5,994 nt of DNA from UBA3263 sp964508865. Lineage in GTDB: Bacteria > Bacteroidota > Bacteroidia > Bacteroidales > Muribaculaceae. Location: NCBI GenBank assembly GCA_964508865.1, contig CAZDVP010000111.1, positions 1-5,994 of the forward strand. Reading direction: 5' to 3'. Position numbers and translations under genes: made by a program. The notes beneath the pieces are model-generated. The model saw only the letters and a program-made list of their open reading frames with translations. It was not told where the DNA came from and ran no database searches. Below, piece by piece: positions 1-5,994 of the stretch (position 1 is its first letter; every line of letters starts with the position of its first letter).

Positions 1-27
1 GCTGCCCAAGCTGCCCTCGAAGACTAA
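1..27 (+). CDS. Possible C-terminal tail of a rightward gene cut by the window edge
   Basis: Reading from base 1, the codons give A-A-Q-A-A-L-E-D and then TAA at 25-27. The codons used (GCC, CTC, GAA, GAC) match those of the other genes here, and the reading ends shortly before a hairpin that would also terminate rightward transcription. Eight residues are too few to name a product. The other two plus-strand frames are also open across these bases, so this is only a plausible reading. It would make the gene convergent with aspD. Confidence 0.3.
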   Translation, partial: AAQAALED

Positions 28-37
28 TCGTCTACCC

Positions 38-84
38 AACAAAAAAACAGGCTGCAACCCTCCGGCTGCAGCCTGCTTCTTTTT
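38..84. terminator. Bidirectional intrinsic terminator
   Basis: A perfect 9-bp stem pairs CAGGCTGCA (48-56) with TGCAGCCTG (67-75) around a 10-base loop. On the left is a run of seven A (41-47), which becomes a U-run for leftward transcripts. On the right is a T-rich run, CTTCTTTTT (76-84), which serves rightward transcripts. Leftward, the stem begins 15 bases after the aspD stop, so it is the natural end of the aspT-aspD transcript. Rightward it could end the gene whose tail may lie at 1-27. The leftward U-run is the cleaner of the two. Confidence 0.88.
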
Positions 85-90
85 ATGGGG

Positions 91-1725
91 TTAGTTTTTG
101 GGAGCGGCGAGGTATTCGGCGTGGTAGGAGTCGAGGATTTTGCGCACGGCTTTGCCGATGACCACGTAGTCATCTTTGGTCAGATTGGCCAGCGAGGCGC
201 GTACGCTCCAGTCCGGGCCTGCGAAACCGCTGCCGTTGAGCAACACAACCGACGTTTCCTTTGCCAGACGCAAAACAACGTCGAGCGGCTCATAGGTATC
301 GGCCAGCCAGCGACAGAAATCATCGCCATAAAACTTTTTGCCCCAGACCATAATGTCGATTTCGGAGTAGTAGCCAACACGGTCCTTGTCGGGCACGAGG
401 GTGAATCCGGCCGAGTCCCAGAGGGCATCGAGGCGCCCATGAATCATTGACTGCATTTTCTGCTTATAGGCATCTTCCTTGTCGATAAGACAATAGAGGG
501 CAAAGAGCGACATCTGAACCTGCTGAGGGGTGGAGAGGCCGGCTGTGTGGTTCAGCGCAACTGCGCGCGAGTCGGCAACGAGTCGGTCGATAAACGGAAT
601 CTTGTCGGGCGCAACGGTCAGCGAACGATAGCGGTTGAACAGGTCGCGGCGCTGAATTTCGGGCAGTTCGCCGATGAGTCGGTCATAGATATTATCCTTG
701 GCCAAACCGATCACGGCCAGACGCCAGCCGGTTGCGCCGAAATATTTCGAAAACGAGTAGACGCAGAGCGTGTTGGCCGGCAGCTGAGACATGAGCGAAC
801 GGAAATCGCGGGCAAAGGTGCCGTAAACATCGTCGGTCACGATCATCAGGTTCGGGTTATCTTTCTTCACGATTTCCACAATGCGGTCCATGCAGTGCTT
901 TGAGAGCTTATAGGACGGCGGATTCGACGGATTGACCAGACAGAGCAGCTTAATCGACGGGTCGCGGAGTTTGTCGAGCTCCTCGTCGGGATATTGCCAG
1001 ACGTGGTAGCCGTCGGCATCCATCTGGCGCGCCTCGATGTTGACAACATCGAACTCATAGCGGTCCAGACCGGGAATTTCGAGGTAGGGGGTGAAGATAG
1101 GCGTCATCAGCGCGATGCGGTCGTGGTTGTTGACCAGGTGGTTTGCCTGCAGCGAGTCGAAGATATAACACATTGCGGCTGTGCCACCTTCGGTTGCGAA
1201 AAGGTCATATTCGCGGCCGAAACCGGGCGCTTTGTTGCCCATTTCCTGAGCCATGTAGGCGCGCACAATATCCTGCGTGTGGTCGAGAATGCGCACCGGG
1301 GTGGGATACTGGTCGCCTATAATCGCCTCGGCCCACTCATAGGCCAGCGAATCGGGTTCGATGCCGAGGGTTTCGGTGCAATAGTCGATGGCGCGGTCGA
1401 GCATCGTTGCTCCCGGGCGCGTTGAGTTGACCATGAGGAAATGCTTGAGCCGCTCCATGGCGCCGTCGCTACATGGCAAGCCGGCGATTCCGGGTTCATC
1501 GCGGAAGGTGCGCTCACACTCGGTCAGCGCCCACTGTCCGAGCAGGAAAAATGCCTGGCGAGGCTCGGTTGCAATCCAGTCGGGGTTGCCGCGGCCGGCG
1601 TTGAGGAACTGGCCGGTTGACTTGCGGGCGTCCTTTTTGGCCAGCTTTATCAGTTCGTTTTTGATTTCAAACGGGCTCATTTTTGCAAGCTCGCGTTCTT
1701 TTTTGGTGGAAGTAGCAGAGTTCAT
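91..1725 (-). CDS. aspD: Aspartate 4-decarboxylase (bifunctional aspartate aminotransferase / L-aspartate beta-decarboxylase)
   Basis: This is a cytoplasmic PLP enzyme that converts L-aspartate to L-alanine plus CO2, with aspartate aminotransferase as a side activity. The 544 residues match the usual family length of about 530-550 and form a fold-type I aminotransferase with the extra segments typical of AspD. Visible landmarks are the N-terminal substrate loop LNAGRGNPDW (41-50), NPSNPPS (265-271, equivalent to the NPxNPTG aminotransferase loop), DDVY (298-301, with Asp298 to bind the PLP pyridine nitrogen and Tyr301), SFSKYFGATGWR (324-335, Lys327 as the Schiff-base lysine), and SVRASLANL (507-515, Arg509 as the likely carboxylate-binding arginine). 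The ATG at 1725 is preferred over Met16 because homologues, as I recall them, also have a short charged stretch before the SPFEIK segment. There is no Shine-Dalgarno sequence. The gene lies 24 bases downstream of aspT and ends at a terminator. No truncation or missing key residue was seen. Confidence 0.95.
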   Translation of the reverse strand: MNSATSTKKERELAKMSPFEIKNELIKLAKKDARKSTGQFLNAGRGNPDWIATEPRQAFFLLGQWALTECERTFRDEPGIAGLPCSDGAMERLKHFLMVNSTRPGATMLDRAIDYCTETLGIEPDSLAYEWAEAIIGDQYPTPVRILDHTQDIVRAYMAQEMGNKAPGFGREYDLFATEGGTAAMCYIFDSLQANHLVNNHDRIALMTPIFTPYLEIPGLDRYEFDVVNIEARQMDADGYHVWQYPDEELDKLRDPSIKLLCLVNPSNPPSYKLSKHCMDRIVEIVKKDNPNLMIVTDDVYGTFARDFRSLMSQLPANTLCVYSFSKYFGATGWRLAVIGLAKDNIYDRLIGELPEIQRRDLFNRYRSLTVAPDKIPFIDRLVADSRAVALNHTAGLSTPQQVQMSLFALYCLIDKEDAYKQKMQSMIHGRLDALWDSAGFTLVPDKDRVGYYSEIDIMVWGKKFYGDDFCRWLADTYEPLDVVLRLAKETSVVLLNGSGFAGPDWSVRASLANLTKDDYVVIGKAVRKILDSYHAEYLAAPKN

Positions 1726-1749
1726 AACAGGGGGAGATTAAAGTGATTT

Positions 1750-3459
1750 TTACATTACAAAGACCATTACCAGGCCGCAGAGAATCAGCAGCGTATTGCC
1801 CACCGCATAGGTTATGGTATAGCCCATGGCGGGCACGGTTGATTGCAGCGAGTCCTGAATGGCGCCGAGGGCGGCGGTGGTTACACGGCTACCGGCCACA
1901 CAGCCCAGATTGATTGCCGGGTGGAACTTGAAGACCTTGTCGCCAATCCAGATGCCGAGCAGCAGCGGAACGGTGGTTGCTATGGCGCCTGCCAGAAGCA
2001 GCTGCCAGCCGACTTGCTGCAGCCCCGACACGAAGGTCGGGCCGGCCGAGATGCCGACAACGGCGATAAACATGTTCAGGCCGACATTGTTGAAAATCCA
2101 AACCGCCGGCTCGGGAATGCGCCCGAAGGTTGGATGTTTGGAGCGCAACCAGCCCAGAACAAGGCCGGCAATCAGCGCGCCGCCGCTGGTCGACAGGCTG
2201 ATAGGTATGCCTCCCAACCGAAGGGTTATGGCGCCGATGAGCGCACCGATGGCAATGCCCAGGCCGATGAAAACCATGTCGGAGGCGGTTGTGGGCTTGT
2301 CGGCATAGCCGATATAGGCCGCGGCGGCGTTGACCGACTGCGCCGGGCCGTTGAGGGTGAGCATATCGCCGCGTTCGAGGCGGGTCTGAGCCAGCACGGG
2401 AATTTCAACGCCGCCGCGCTTAATGGAGCTGATCATAACGCCATGGGCGCTGGGCAGCCGGCGGAAAGCGTCGACCGTGGTGCCGACAACGCGCTTGGAG
2501 GCCACCATAACCGGAATCTGCTCAACGGGAAACGACAGCAGTTCGGCATCGGAGCTCTCCTCGCCCATCCAGGATTCATCATCGATAATCGACTCGCGAC
2601 GACCGGAAAGCACCACTGTATCGCCCTGATGCACAACATAGTCTGCCGCGGGTTGCGAAACGATTTCCTTGCCGGCACGCACGCGCTCGATAAAGAGTCG
2701 GCGACCCTGCTCCATGAGGCGCTTCTCTATCTCCTCAACGGTGCGACCCGGCGCGAAGAACTCGTTTTCAGCCTTGTAGGCGCGATAAACCACCGGGGCA
2801 TAGGCGCTGACCAGCGCGGGGTCGGAGTCGGCCGGGTCCTGGTTCATGCTTCGCTCCAGGTCTTCGGTTTGCTGGCGCACTTTTTTCAGGCCGCCGAGCA
2901 TAATGGGTCCGAGAGTTCCGAGAATCCAGGCCGAACCGATAGTGCCGAAAATATAGGTCACGGCGTAGGCAACCGGAACCAGATTGGTCCATTCGGTCTT
3001 TTCGGCTGCCGATACGTTGAGGGTCTGAATCGTGTCGTCAGCCACGCCTATAACGGCCGAAACCGTCTGCGCTCCGGCAAACAGGCCGGCAGCCTCGCCG
3101 GCGTTGTAGTGAAACAGTTTGGCAACGCCTAAGGTGGTGGCCAGCACGATGACGCACATAACAACCGCGAAGCCCACCTGCTTCAGCCCCGAGCCGCGCA
3201 GCGACGCAAAAAACTGCGGGCCGACGCTATAGCCTATAGCAAACAGAAACAGCAGGAAAAACACCTGCTTCAGCGGGCCGGGCACGGGAATGTTGAGCTG
3301 GCCCATGAGCACGCCGACGAGCAGCACTGACGTCACAGTGCCGAGCGAAAAAGATTTATACTTGAACCGGCCGATCCAGAAACCGATTCCTAAGGTCAGG
3401 AAAATTGCTATTGCGGGATTTTCGCGCAAGGTCTGCACTATCCAGTCGATAAATTCCAT
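1750..3459 (-). CDS. aspT: Aspartate:alanine antiporter (AAE family)
   Basis: This is an inner-membrane exchanger that imports aspartate and exports alanine. Because aspartate carries an extra negative charge, the exchange is electrogenic, and coupled to AspD it builds proton-motive force. The 569 residues have the family layout. A first hydrophobic block (about 13-190, five to six segments) is followed by a large cytoplasmic hydrophilic part (about 191-390) with two TrkA-C/RCK-C-like domains (about 222-290 and 305-385), then a second hydrophobic block (about 393-568). The membrane halves are an internal duplication: GYSVGPQF (76-83) aligns with GISAGPTF (469-476), and GLFAGAQTVSAVIG (125-138) aligns with GCVAGSRVTTAALG (519-532). 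The GxxxGPxF motif is characteristic of AspT and the related YidE/YbjL proteins. YidE/YbjL-type transporters of unknown substrate are the main alternative, but the adjacent aspD makes AspT the better call. It is the first gene of the aspT-aspD operon, with an ATG start and no Shine-Dalgarno sequence. Confidence 0.93.
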   Translation of the reverse strand: MEFIDWIVQTLRENPAIAIFLTLGIGFWIGRFKYKSFSLGTVTSVLLVGVLMGQLNIPVPGPLKQVFFLLFLFAIGYSVGPQFFASLRGSGLKQVGFAVVMCVIVLATTLGVAKLFHYNAGEAAGLFAGAQTVSAVIGVADDTIQTLNVSAAEKTEWTNLVPVAYAVTYIFGTIGSAWILGTLGPIMLGGLKKVRQQTEDLERSMNQDPADSDPALVSAYAPVVYRAYKAENEFFAPGRTVEEIEKRLMEQGRRLFIERVRAGKEIVSQPAADYVVHQGDTVVLSGRRESIIDDESWMGEESSDAELLSFPVEQIPVMVASKRVVGTTVDAFRRLPSAHGVMISSIKRGGVEIPVLAQTRLERGDMLTLNGPAQSVNAAAAYIGYADKPTTASDMVFIGLGIAIGALIGAITLRLGGIPISLSTSGGALIAGLVLGWLRSKHPTFGRIPEPAVWIFNNVGLNMFIAVVGISAGPTFVSGLQQVGWQLLLAGAIATTVPLLLGIWIGDKVFKFHPAINLGCVAGSRVTTAALGAIQDSLQSTVPAMGYTITYAVGNTLLILCGLVMVFVM

Positions 3460-3483
3460 AGTTGAGCGGTAGAGTTAATAACA

Positions 3484-3511
3484 CAAATTGATATCTTACT
3501 ATAACCAACAA
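3484..3511 (-). promoter_or_regulatory. Candidate promoter for the aspT-aspD operon
   Basis: Read on the minus strand, TCAATTTG (3491-3484) matches the Bacteroidota -7 consensus TAnnTTTG at all but one defined position. A TTG (3511-3509) lies 17 bases upstream as a possible -33 element. Transcription would then begin near 3475-3480, leaving a leader of about 20 bases. A competing -7-like box, TAACTTTT (3527-3520 on the minus strand), would give a leader of about 55 bases but has no good -33 element. I cannot choose firmly between them. Confidence 0.35.
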
Positions 3512-3516
3512 GACCG

Positions 3517-3580
3517 CCGAAAAGTTAGAGCGCACCCGCCATTTAATTGGGAGTTTCGATTTTTTTACGTAACTTTGCGG
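3517..3580. repeat. Imperfect inverted repeat in the divergent promoter region
   Basis: CCGAAAAGTTA (3517-3527) and TAACTTTGCGG (3570-3580) are complementary at 10 of 11 positions and are separated by 42 bases. The right arm contains the -7 element proposed for the hexosaminidase gene. The left arm, read on the minus strand, is a -7-like TAACTTTT facing aspT. The symmetry may simply reflect two promoter elements of the same class on opposite strands; a shared regulator binding both arms is a weaker possibility. Confidence 0.45.
3547..3577 (+). promoter_or_regulatory. Bacteroidota-type promoter for the GH20-mtaB unit
   Basis: TAACTTTG at 3570-3577 matches the -7 consensus TAnnTTTG exactly. 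TTG at 3547-3549 lies 20 bases upstream and can serve as the -33 element. Transcription should start at about 3581-3584, giving a short A/T-rich leader of about 20 bases before the ATG at 3603. The leader has no Shine-Dalgarno sequence, as is usual in this phylum. A T-run (3560-3567) sits in the spacer. Confidence 0.72.
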
Positions 3581-3602
3581 AAAATAACCTATAAATTCAA
3601 TC

Positions 3603-3665
3603 ATGAACATCAAAAAGACACTGCTTGCAGCCCTGATGCTTGCCGGCGCAGTAGCGACCTATGCC
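3603..3665 (+). other. Signal peptide of the GH20 enzyme
   Basis: The N-terminus begins MNIKK, followed by a hydrophobic core (LLAALMLAGAVA) and ends in TYA before ANPKPF, a typical Sec signal peptide with cleavage after residue 21 or 22. There is no cysteine near the cleavage site, so a lipoprotein is unlikely. The enzyme is expected in the periplasm or beyond. No C-terminal type IX sorting domain is obvious; the C-terminus ends in the beta-sandwich. Confidence 0.85.
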
Positions 3666-5582
3666 GCTAATCCCAAACCGTTTACCGTTCCCGAAGTAGC
3701 CTCCTGGAAAGGCGGCGAAGGAGTGTTCACCCCCAAGGCCGGCGCCACGCGCATCGTTGCCGACCCGAAGAACGCCCAAGTTCAGGAAATTGCCCGCCAG
3801 CTGGGCCAGGACTACACAACCCTGACCGGAACCGAGCTGCCCGTAGTTGCCGAAAAGGCCAAGAAAGGCGACATTTCGCTTCAAATCAAAGCCGACAAAA
3901 AGGCTGCCAACAACGAGGCCTACACCATCAGCGTGACCCCTAACGGAGTGGTTCTCTCCGCCCCGACCGCCCAAGGCCTCTACTGGGCAACCCGCACCCT
4001 GCTGCAAATGACCGAAAACTCCGCAGAGGGCCTGACTCTCCCGGTCGGCACCATCAGCGACGCTCCGCAATATGCCCTGCGCGGCTTTATGCTCGACACC
4101 GGCCGCAAGTTCATTCCGCTGGACTATATCTATGCGCTCATCAACACCATGAGCTACTACAAGATGAACACCCTGCACATTCACCTGAACGACAATGGCT
4201 TCCCCTATTATTTCGACAATGACTGGGACAAGACCCAGGCCGCTTTCCGCATGGAATCCGACAAGTTCCCCGGCCTGACCGCCCGCGACGGTTCCTACAC
4301 CAAGCAGGAGTTCCGCGACCTAATCAAATATGCTGAATCCAAGGGCATTGAAATCATTCCGGAAATCGACTTCCCCGCCCACACCCTGGCATTCACCCAA
4401 TATATTCCCGAAATTGCCAGCACCGGACGCAACGGCCGCGACCACCTCGACATCAACAACCCTAAAACCTATGAGTTCCTCGACACTCTGCTGGCCGAAT
4501 ACATCGGCGGCGACGACCCGGTTTTCTCCGGCCGCATTTTCCATATCGGCACCGACGAATATCAGGGCGACTCGCTGACCATGGAGCAATTCCGCGGCTT
4601 CACCGACCGCTACATCAAATACACCGAAGGCTTCGGCAAAAAGCCCGCCATCTGGGGCTCGCTGACCCACGCCAAAGGCCAGACCCCGGTTCAGTCCGAC
4701 AACGTTCTGATGTATGCCTGGAGCAACGGCTACGCCAATCCGCGCGACATGATCAACCTCGGCTACGAACTGGTTTCGATTCCCGACGGCTGGGTTTACA
4801 TCGTGCCCAAAGCCGGCTACTACTACGACTACCTCAACACCAAGAACCTCTACGAAAAGTGGACTCCCGCAACTATCGGCAACATCACCTTCAGCGCCGA
4901 CACTGCAAAACAGAGCATTCGCGGCGGCATGTTTGCCGTTTGGAATGACCACCCCAACAACGGCCTGACCGTCAAGGATATTGCCCACCGCGTGAAGCAC
5001 GCTCTCCCCACCATGGCCGCCAAGACCTGGAGCGCCAACAACGTTAGCGTGCCCTACGATGAATTCATTGCCCGCAGCGCCAACATGGTCGAAGCTCCCG
5101 GCGTTAACTATCTGAGCCGCCAGGGCACCCCCGGCCAGGTTGAGGAAGTGCTTGCCGTTGAAACCGTTACCCCCGGAATGAAACTTCCGCTCCAGGAAAT
5201 CGGCTATGACTACACAGTTGAATTCACAATCGACGGCGCCAACGAAGCCAAAGGCACCAAGCTCTTCGAAAGCCCCAACGCGACCTTCTGGCTCGCCGAC
5301 CCGATCGACGGCAAAATCGGTTTCTCGCGCGAAGGCCACCTCAACACATTCCGCTACGACGTGCGCCCCGGCGAAAAAATCAACGTGAAAGTTACCGGCA
5401 ACAACGAAGGCACCAAATTCTACGTCAACGGCAAGCTCGTCGACGACTTGAACGTTCGCTGGCTCTCCTACGACATGAAGAAGAAAATGGCCCAGGTGCG
5501 CACTCTGGTGTTCCCGCTCGACCAGGCCGGCAAATTCAACTCCAAAGTCACCAACCTGAAAGTTACCAACGCTATCAAATAA
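3603..5582 (+). CDS. Secreted family 20 beta-N-acetylhexosaminidase with C-terminal lectin-like domain
   Basis: This is a glycoside hydrolase that releases terminal beta-linked N-acetylhexosamine (or a GlcNAc-containing disaccharide) by substrate-assisted catalysis, acting outside the cytoplasm. A signal peptide covers residues 1 to about 21 and has no lipobox cysteine. Residues about 25-150 form the GH20 N-terminal alpha/beta domain. The catalytic TIM barrel spans about 155-470, with LDTGR (164-168, Arg168 contacting the sugar), HIHLND (192-197), PEIDFPAH (253-260) and HIGTDEY (314-320). Asp318 should orient the substrate acetamido group and Glu319 is the general acid. VWNDHPNNG (446-454) supplies a late-barrel Trp. 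Residues about 505-659 look like a LamG/concanavalin-type beta-sandwich. The DEY form of the catalytic motif and the YIVPKAGYYYDYLN stretch (399-412) resemble the DspB/LnbB/StrH branch more than classical chitobiases, so the substrate is uncertain. Codons end mostly in C, which suggests strong expression. The promoter is at 3547-3577, and the stop abuts the mtaB start. Confidence 0.93.
   Translation: MNIKKTLLAALMLAGAVATYAANPKPFTVPEVASWKGGEGVFTPKAGATRIVADPKNAQVQEIARQLGQDYTTLTGTELPVVAEKAKKGDISLQIKADKKAANNEAYTISVTPNGVVLSAPTAQGLYWATRTLLQMTENSAEGLTLPVGTISDAPQYALRGFMLDTGRKFIPLDYIYALINTMSYYKMNTLHIHLNDNGFPYYFDNDWDKTQAAFRMESDKFPGLTARDGSYTKQEFRDLIKYAESKGIEIIPEIDFPAHTLAFTQYIPEIASTGRNGRDHLDINNPKTYEFLDTLLAEYIGGDDPVFSGRIFHIGTDEYQGDSLTMEQFRGFTDRYIKYTEGFGKKPAIWGSLTHAKGQTPVQSDNVLMYAWSNGYANPRDMINLGYELVSIPDGWVYIVPKAGYYYDYLNTKNLYEKWTPATIGNITFSADTAKQSIRGGMFAVWNDHPNNGLTVKDIAHRVKHALPTMAAKTWSANNVSVPYDEFIARSANMVEAPGVNYLSRQGTPGQVEEVLAVETVTPGMKLPLQEIGYDYTVEFTIDGANEAKGTKLFESPNATFWLADPIDGKIGFSREGHLNTFRYDVRPGEKINVKVTGNNEGTKFYVNGKLVDDLNVRWLSYDMKKKMAQVRTLVFPLDQAGKFNSKVTNLKVTNAIK
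5115..5579 (+). other. C-terminal LamG/concanavalin-like domain of the GH20 enzyme
   Basis: Residues about 505-659 follow the barrel and show alternating beta-strand patterns: YTVEFTIDG (537-545), KLFESPNATFWL (553-564), KIGFSREG (571-578), INVKVTGN (593-600), TKFYVNGKLVDDL (604-616) and a closing TNLKVTN (650-656). The order of 'marked end point, then FYVNGKLV' is typical of lectin-like jelly-roll domains appended to glycosidases. It may bind glycan or simply stabilise the enzyme. The assignment is by pattern only. Confidence 0.65.
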
Positions 5583-5994
5583 TTGAAAGCATCCTATTCC
5601 ACACTCGGCTGTAAGCTCAACTTCGCCGAGACCGGCACCATCGCGGCAGCTCTGGCTGACCGCGGTGTTGCGCGTATAAACCCCGGCGAAACGCCCGACT
5701 TCTGCATCGTCAACACCTGCTCCGTAACCGCCGAAGCCGACCGCAAATGCCGGCGGCTGATTCGCTCGCTCCACACCCGCTATCCGGGCGCGCAAATAAT
5801 AGTTACGGGCTGCTACGCCCAGCTGCGCCCCGTTGAGGTCGCCGCGCTGCCGGGAGTGGCCATGGTTGTGGGCATCAACGACAAGCTGCGCATTGCCGAC
5901 TTTGTTTGCGGCGCGGCGCCCGACCCGGTCGAGCCGTCGAAAAACCTGCGCGAATTCATGCCCTCATGCTCGCGCGGCGACCGCACGCGCTATT
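5583..5994 (+). CDS. mtaB: tRNA (N6-threonylcarbamoyladenosine(37)-C2)-methylthiotransferase MtaB, N-terminal part
   Basis: This is the start of a radical-SAM methylthiotransferase that converts t6A37 to ms2t6A in ANN-decoding tRNAs. The 137 visible residues cover the UPF0004 domain, whose three cysteines bind an auxiliary 4Fe-4S cluster: Cys10 in STLGCKLN (6-13), Cys46 in NTCSVT (44-49) and Cys77 in TGCYAQ (75-80). The last visible residues, RGDRTRY, are where Bacteroidales MtaB proteins continue into the radical-SAM CxxxCxxC loop, so the gene is cut just before it. MiaB and RimO are the alternatives, but the TLGCKLN and NTCSVT forms favour MtaB. The start must be the TTG at 5583, because the preceding in-frame codon is the stop of the GH20 gene and the first conserved motif begins at residue 6. 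There is no Shine-Dalgarno sequence and no separate promoter was seen. It is probably cotranscribed with the glycosidase. Confidence 0.88.
   Translation, partial: MKASYSTLGCKLNFAETGTIAAALADRGVARINPGETPDFCIVNTCSVTAEADRKCRRLIRSLHTRYPGAQIIVTGCYAQLRPVEVAALPGVAMVVGINDKLRIADFVCGAAPDPVEPSKNLREFMPSCSRGDRTRY

Noticed and set aside
994..1425. Plus-strand open frames within aspD, including one starting at 85 near the terminator
   Set aside because: Both are in the mirrored register to aspD codons and show no family motifs. The frame at 85-450 starts at the end of the terminator but is otherwise only the complement of the AspD C-terminus.
1726..1749. Possible regulatory hairpin or attenuator between aspT and aspD
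   Set aside because: The 24-base gap has no inverted repeat of useful length and no T-run; it is a normal operon spacer.
1843..3132. A 429-codon open frame on the plus strand, antisense to aspT
   Set aside because: It is in the same mirrored register as the case above (its first codon base pairs with aspT third positions), its composition is low in hydrophobic patterning, and there is no promoter or recognisable motif. AspT is strongly supported on the other strand.
3356..3613. A small minus-strand frame across the divergent promoter region and the aspT start
   Set aside because: It overlaps the start of aspT in another frame, spans the promoter elements of both operons, and begins inside the GH20 gene. 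The sequence is low in coding character and shows no motif.
3488..3670. A 60-codon plus-strand frame running from the intergenic region into the GH20 start
   Set aside because: It would cover the GH20 promoter and overlap its signal peptide in a different frame. No conserved features are seen, and the promoter position argues against it as a leader peptide.
4320..5795. A 491-codon open frame on the minus strand, antisense to the GH20 gene and into mtaB
   Set aside because: Its codons are exact reverse complements, in register, of the GH20 codons. Stops would need sense TTA, CTA or TCA, which this gene rarely uses, and the C-ending sense codons yield a protein dominated by Gly, Ala, Val, Asp and Glu. 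It also crosses the end of one well-supported gene into another. It is a shadow of codon bias.
91..5994. Search for a mobile element, CRISPR array, tRNA/rRNA gene, toxin-antitoxin or defence system
   Set aside because: The coding content is fully explained by four ordinary genes with consistent codon use, and the only intergenic stretches are short (24 and 143 bases) with promoter features. No direct-repeat array, transposase motif or tRNA-like fold was seen.

Overview
The window looks like an ordinary chromosomal segment of a GC-rich member of Bacteroidales. The evidence is a good match to the Bacteroidota-type -7 promoter element (TAnnTTTG) ahead of the hexosaminidase gene, the absence of clear Shine-Dalgarno sequences at every start, A/T-rich leaders, and the gene content (secreted GH20 glycosidase, Bacteroidales-like MtaB N-terminus). 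The base composition, GC-rich by eye, would fit Muribaculaceae or Rikenellaceae better than Bacteroides proper. That family-level placement is a guess.

Layout from left to right: (1) positions 1-27 may hold the last eight codons of a rightward gene. (2) Positions 38-84 hold a strong hairpin with an A-run on the left and a T-rich run on the right, a bidirectional terminator between converging genes. (3) On the minus strand, 3459-1750 encodes an aspartate:alanine antiporter (AspT) and 1725-91 encodes aspartate 4-decarboxylase (AspD). They are 24 bases apart and read aspT-aspD as one operon that ends at the terminator. (4) Positions 3460-3602 form a 143-base divergent promoter region. (5) On the plus strand, 3603-5582 encodes a secreted family 20 beta-N-acetylhexosaminidase with a C-terminal lectin-like domain. 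(6) Its TAA stop is followed with no spacing, and in the same frame, by a TTG start for a tRNA methylthiotransferase of the MtaB family, which runs off the right edge.

Together AspT and AspD form a complete metabolic energy cycle. Aspartate enters in exchange for alanine, and cytoplasmic decarboxylation of aspartate to alanine consumes a proton and releases CO2. The net effect is proton-motive force and acid tolerance. The hexosaminidase would release N-acetylhexosamine (or a GlcNAc-containing disaccharide) from host or microbial glycans outside the cytoplasm. MtaB modifies the hypermodified A37 of ANN-decoding tRNAs and has no evident functional link to the glycosidase; the two seem to be joined only by transcription.

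I found no mobile element, CRISPR array, RNA gene or clearly new system. The most unusual points are the zero-gap in-frame TAA/TTG junction, the near-identical -7-like sequences on opposite strands of the divergent promoter region, and the subfamily signature of the GH20 enzyme.
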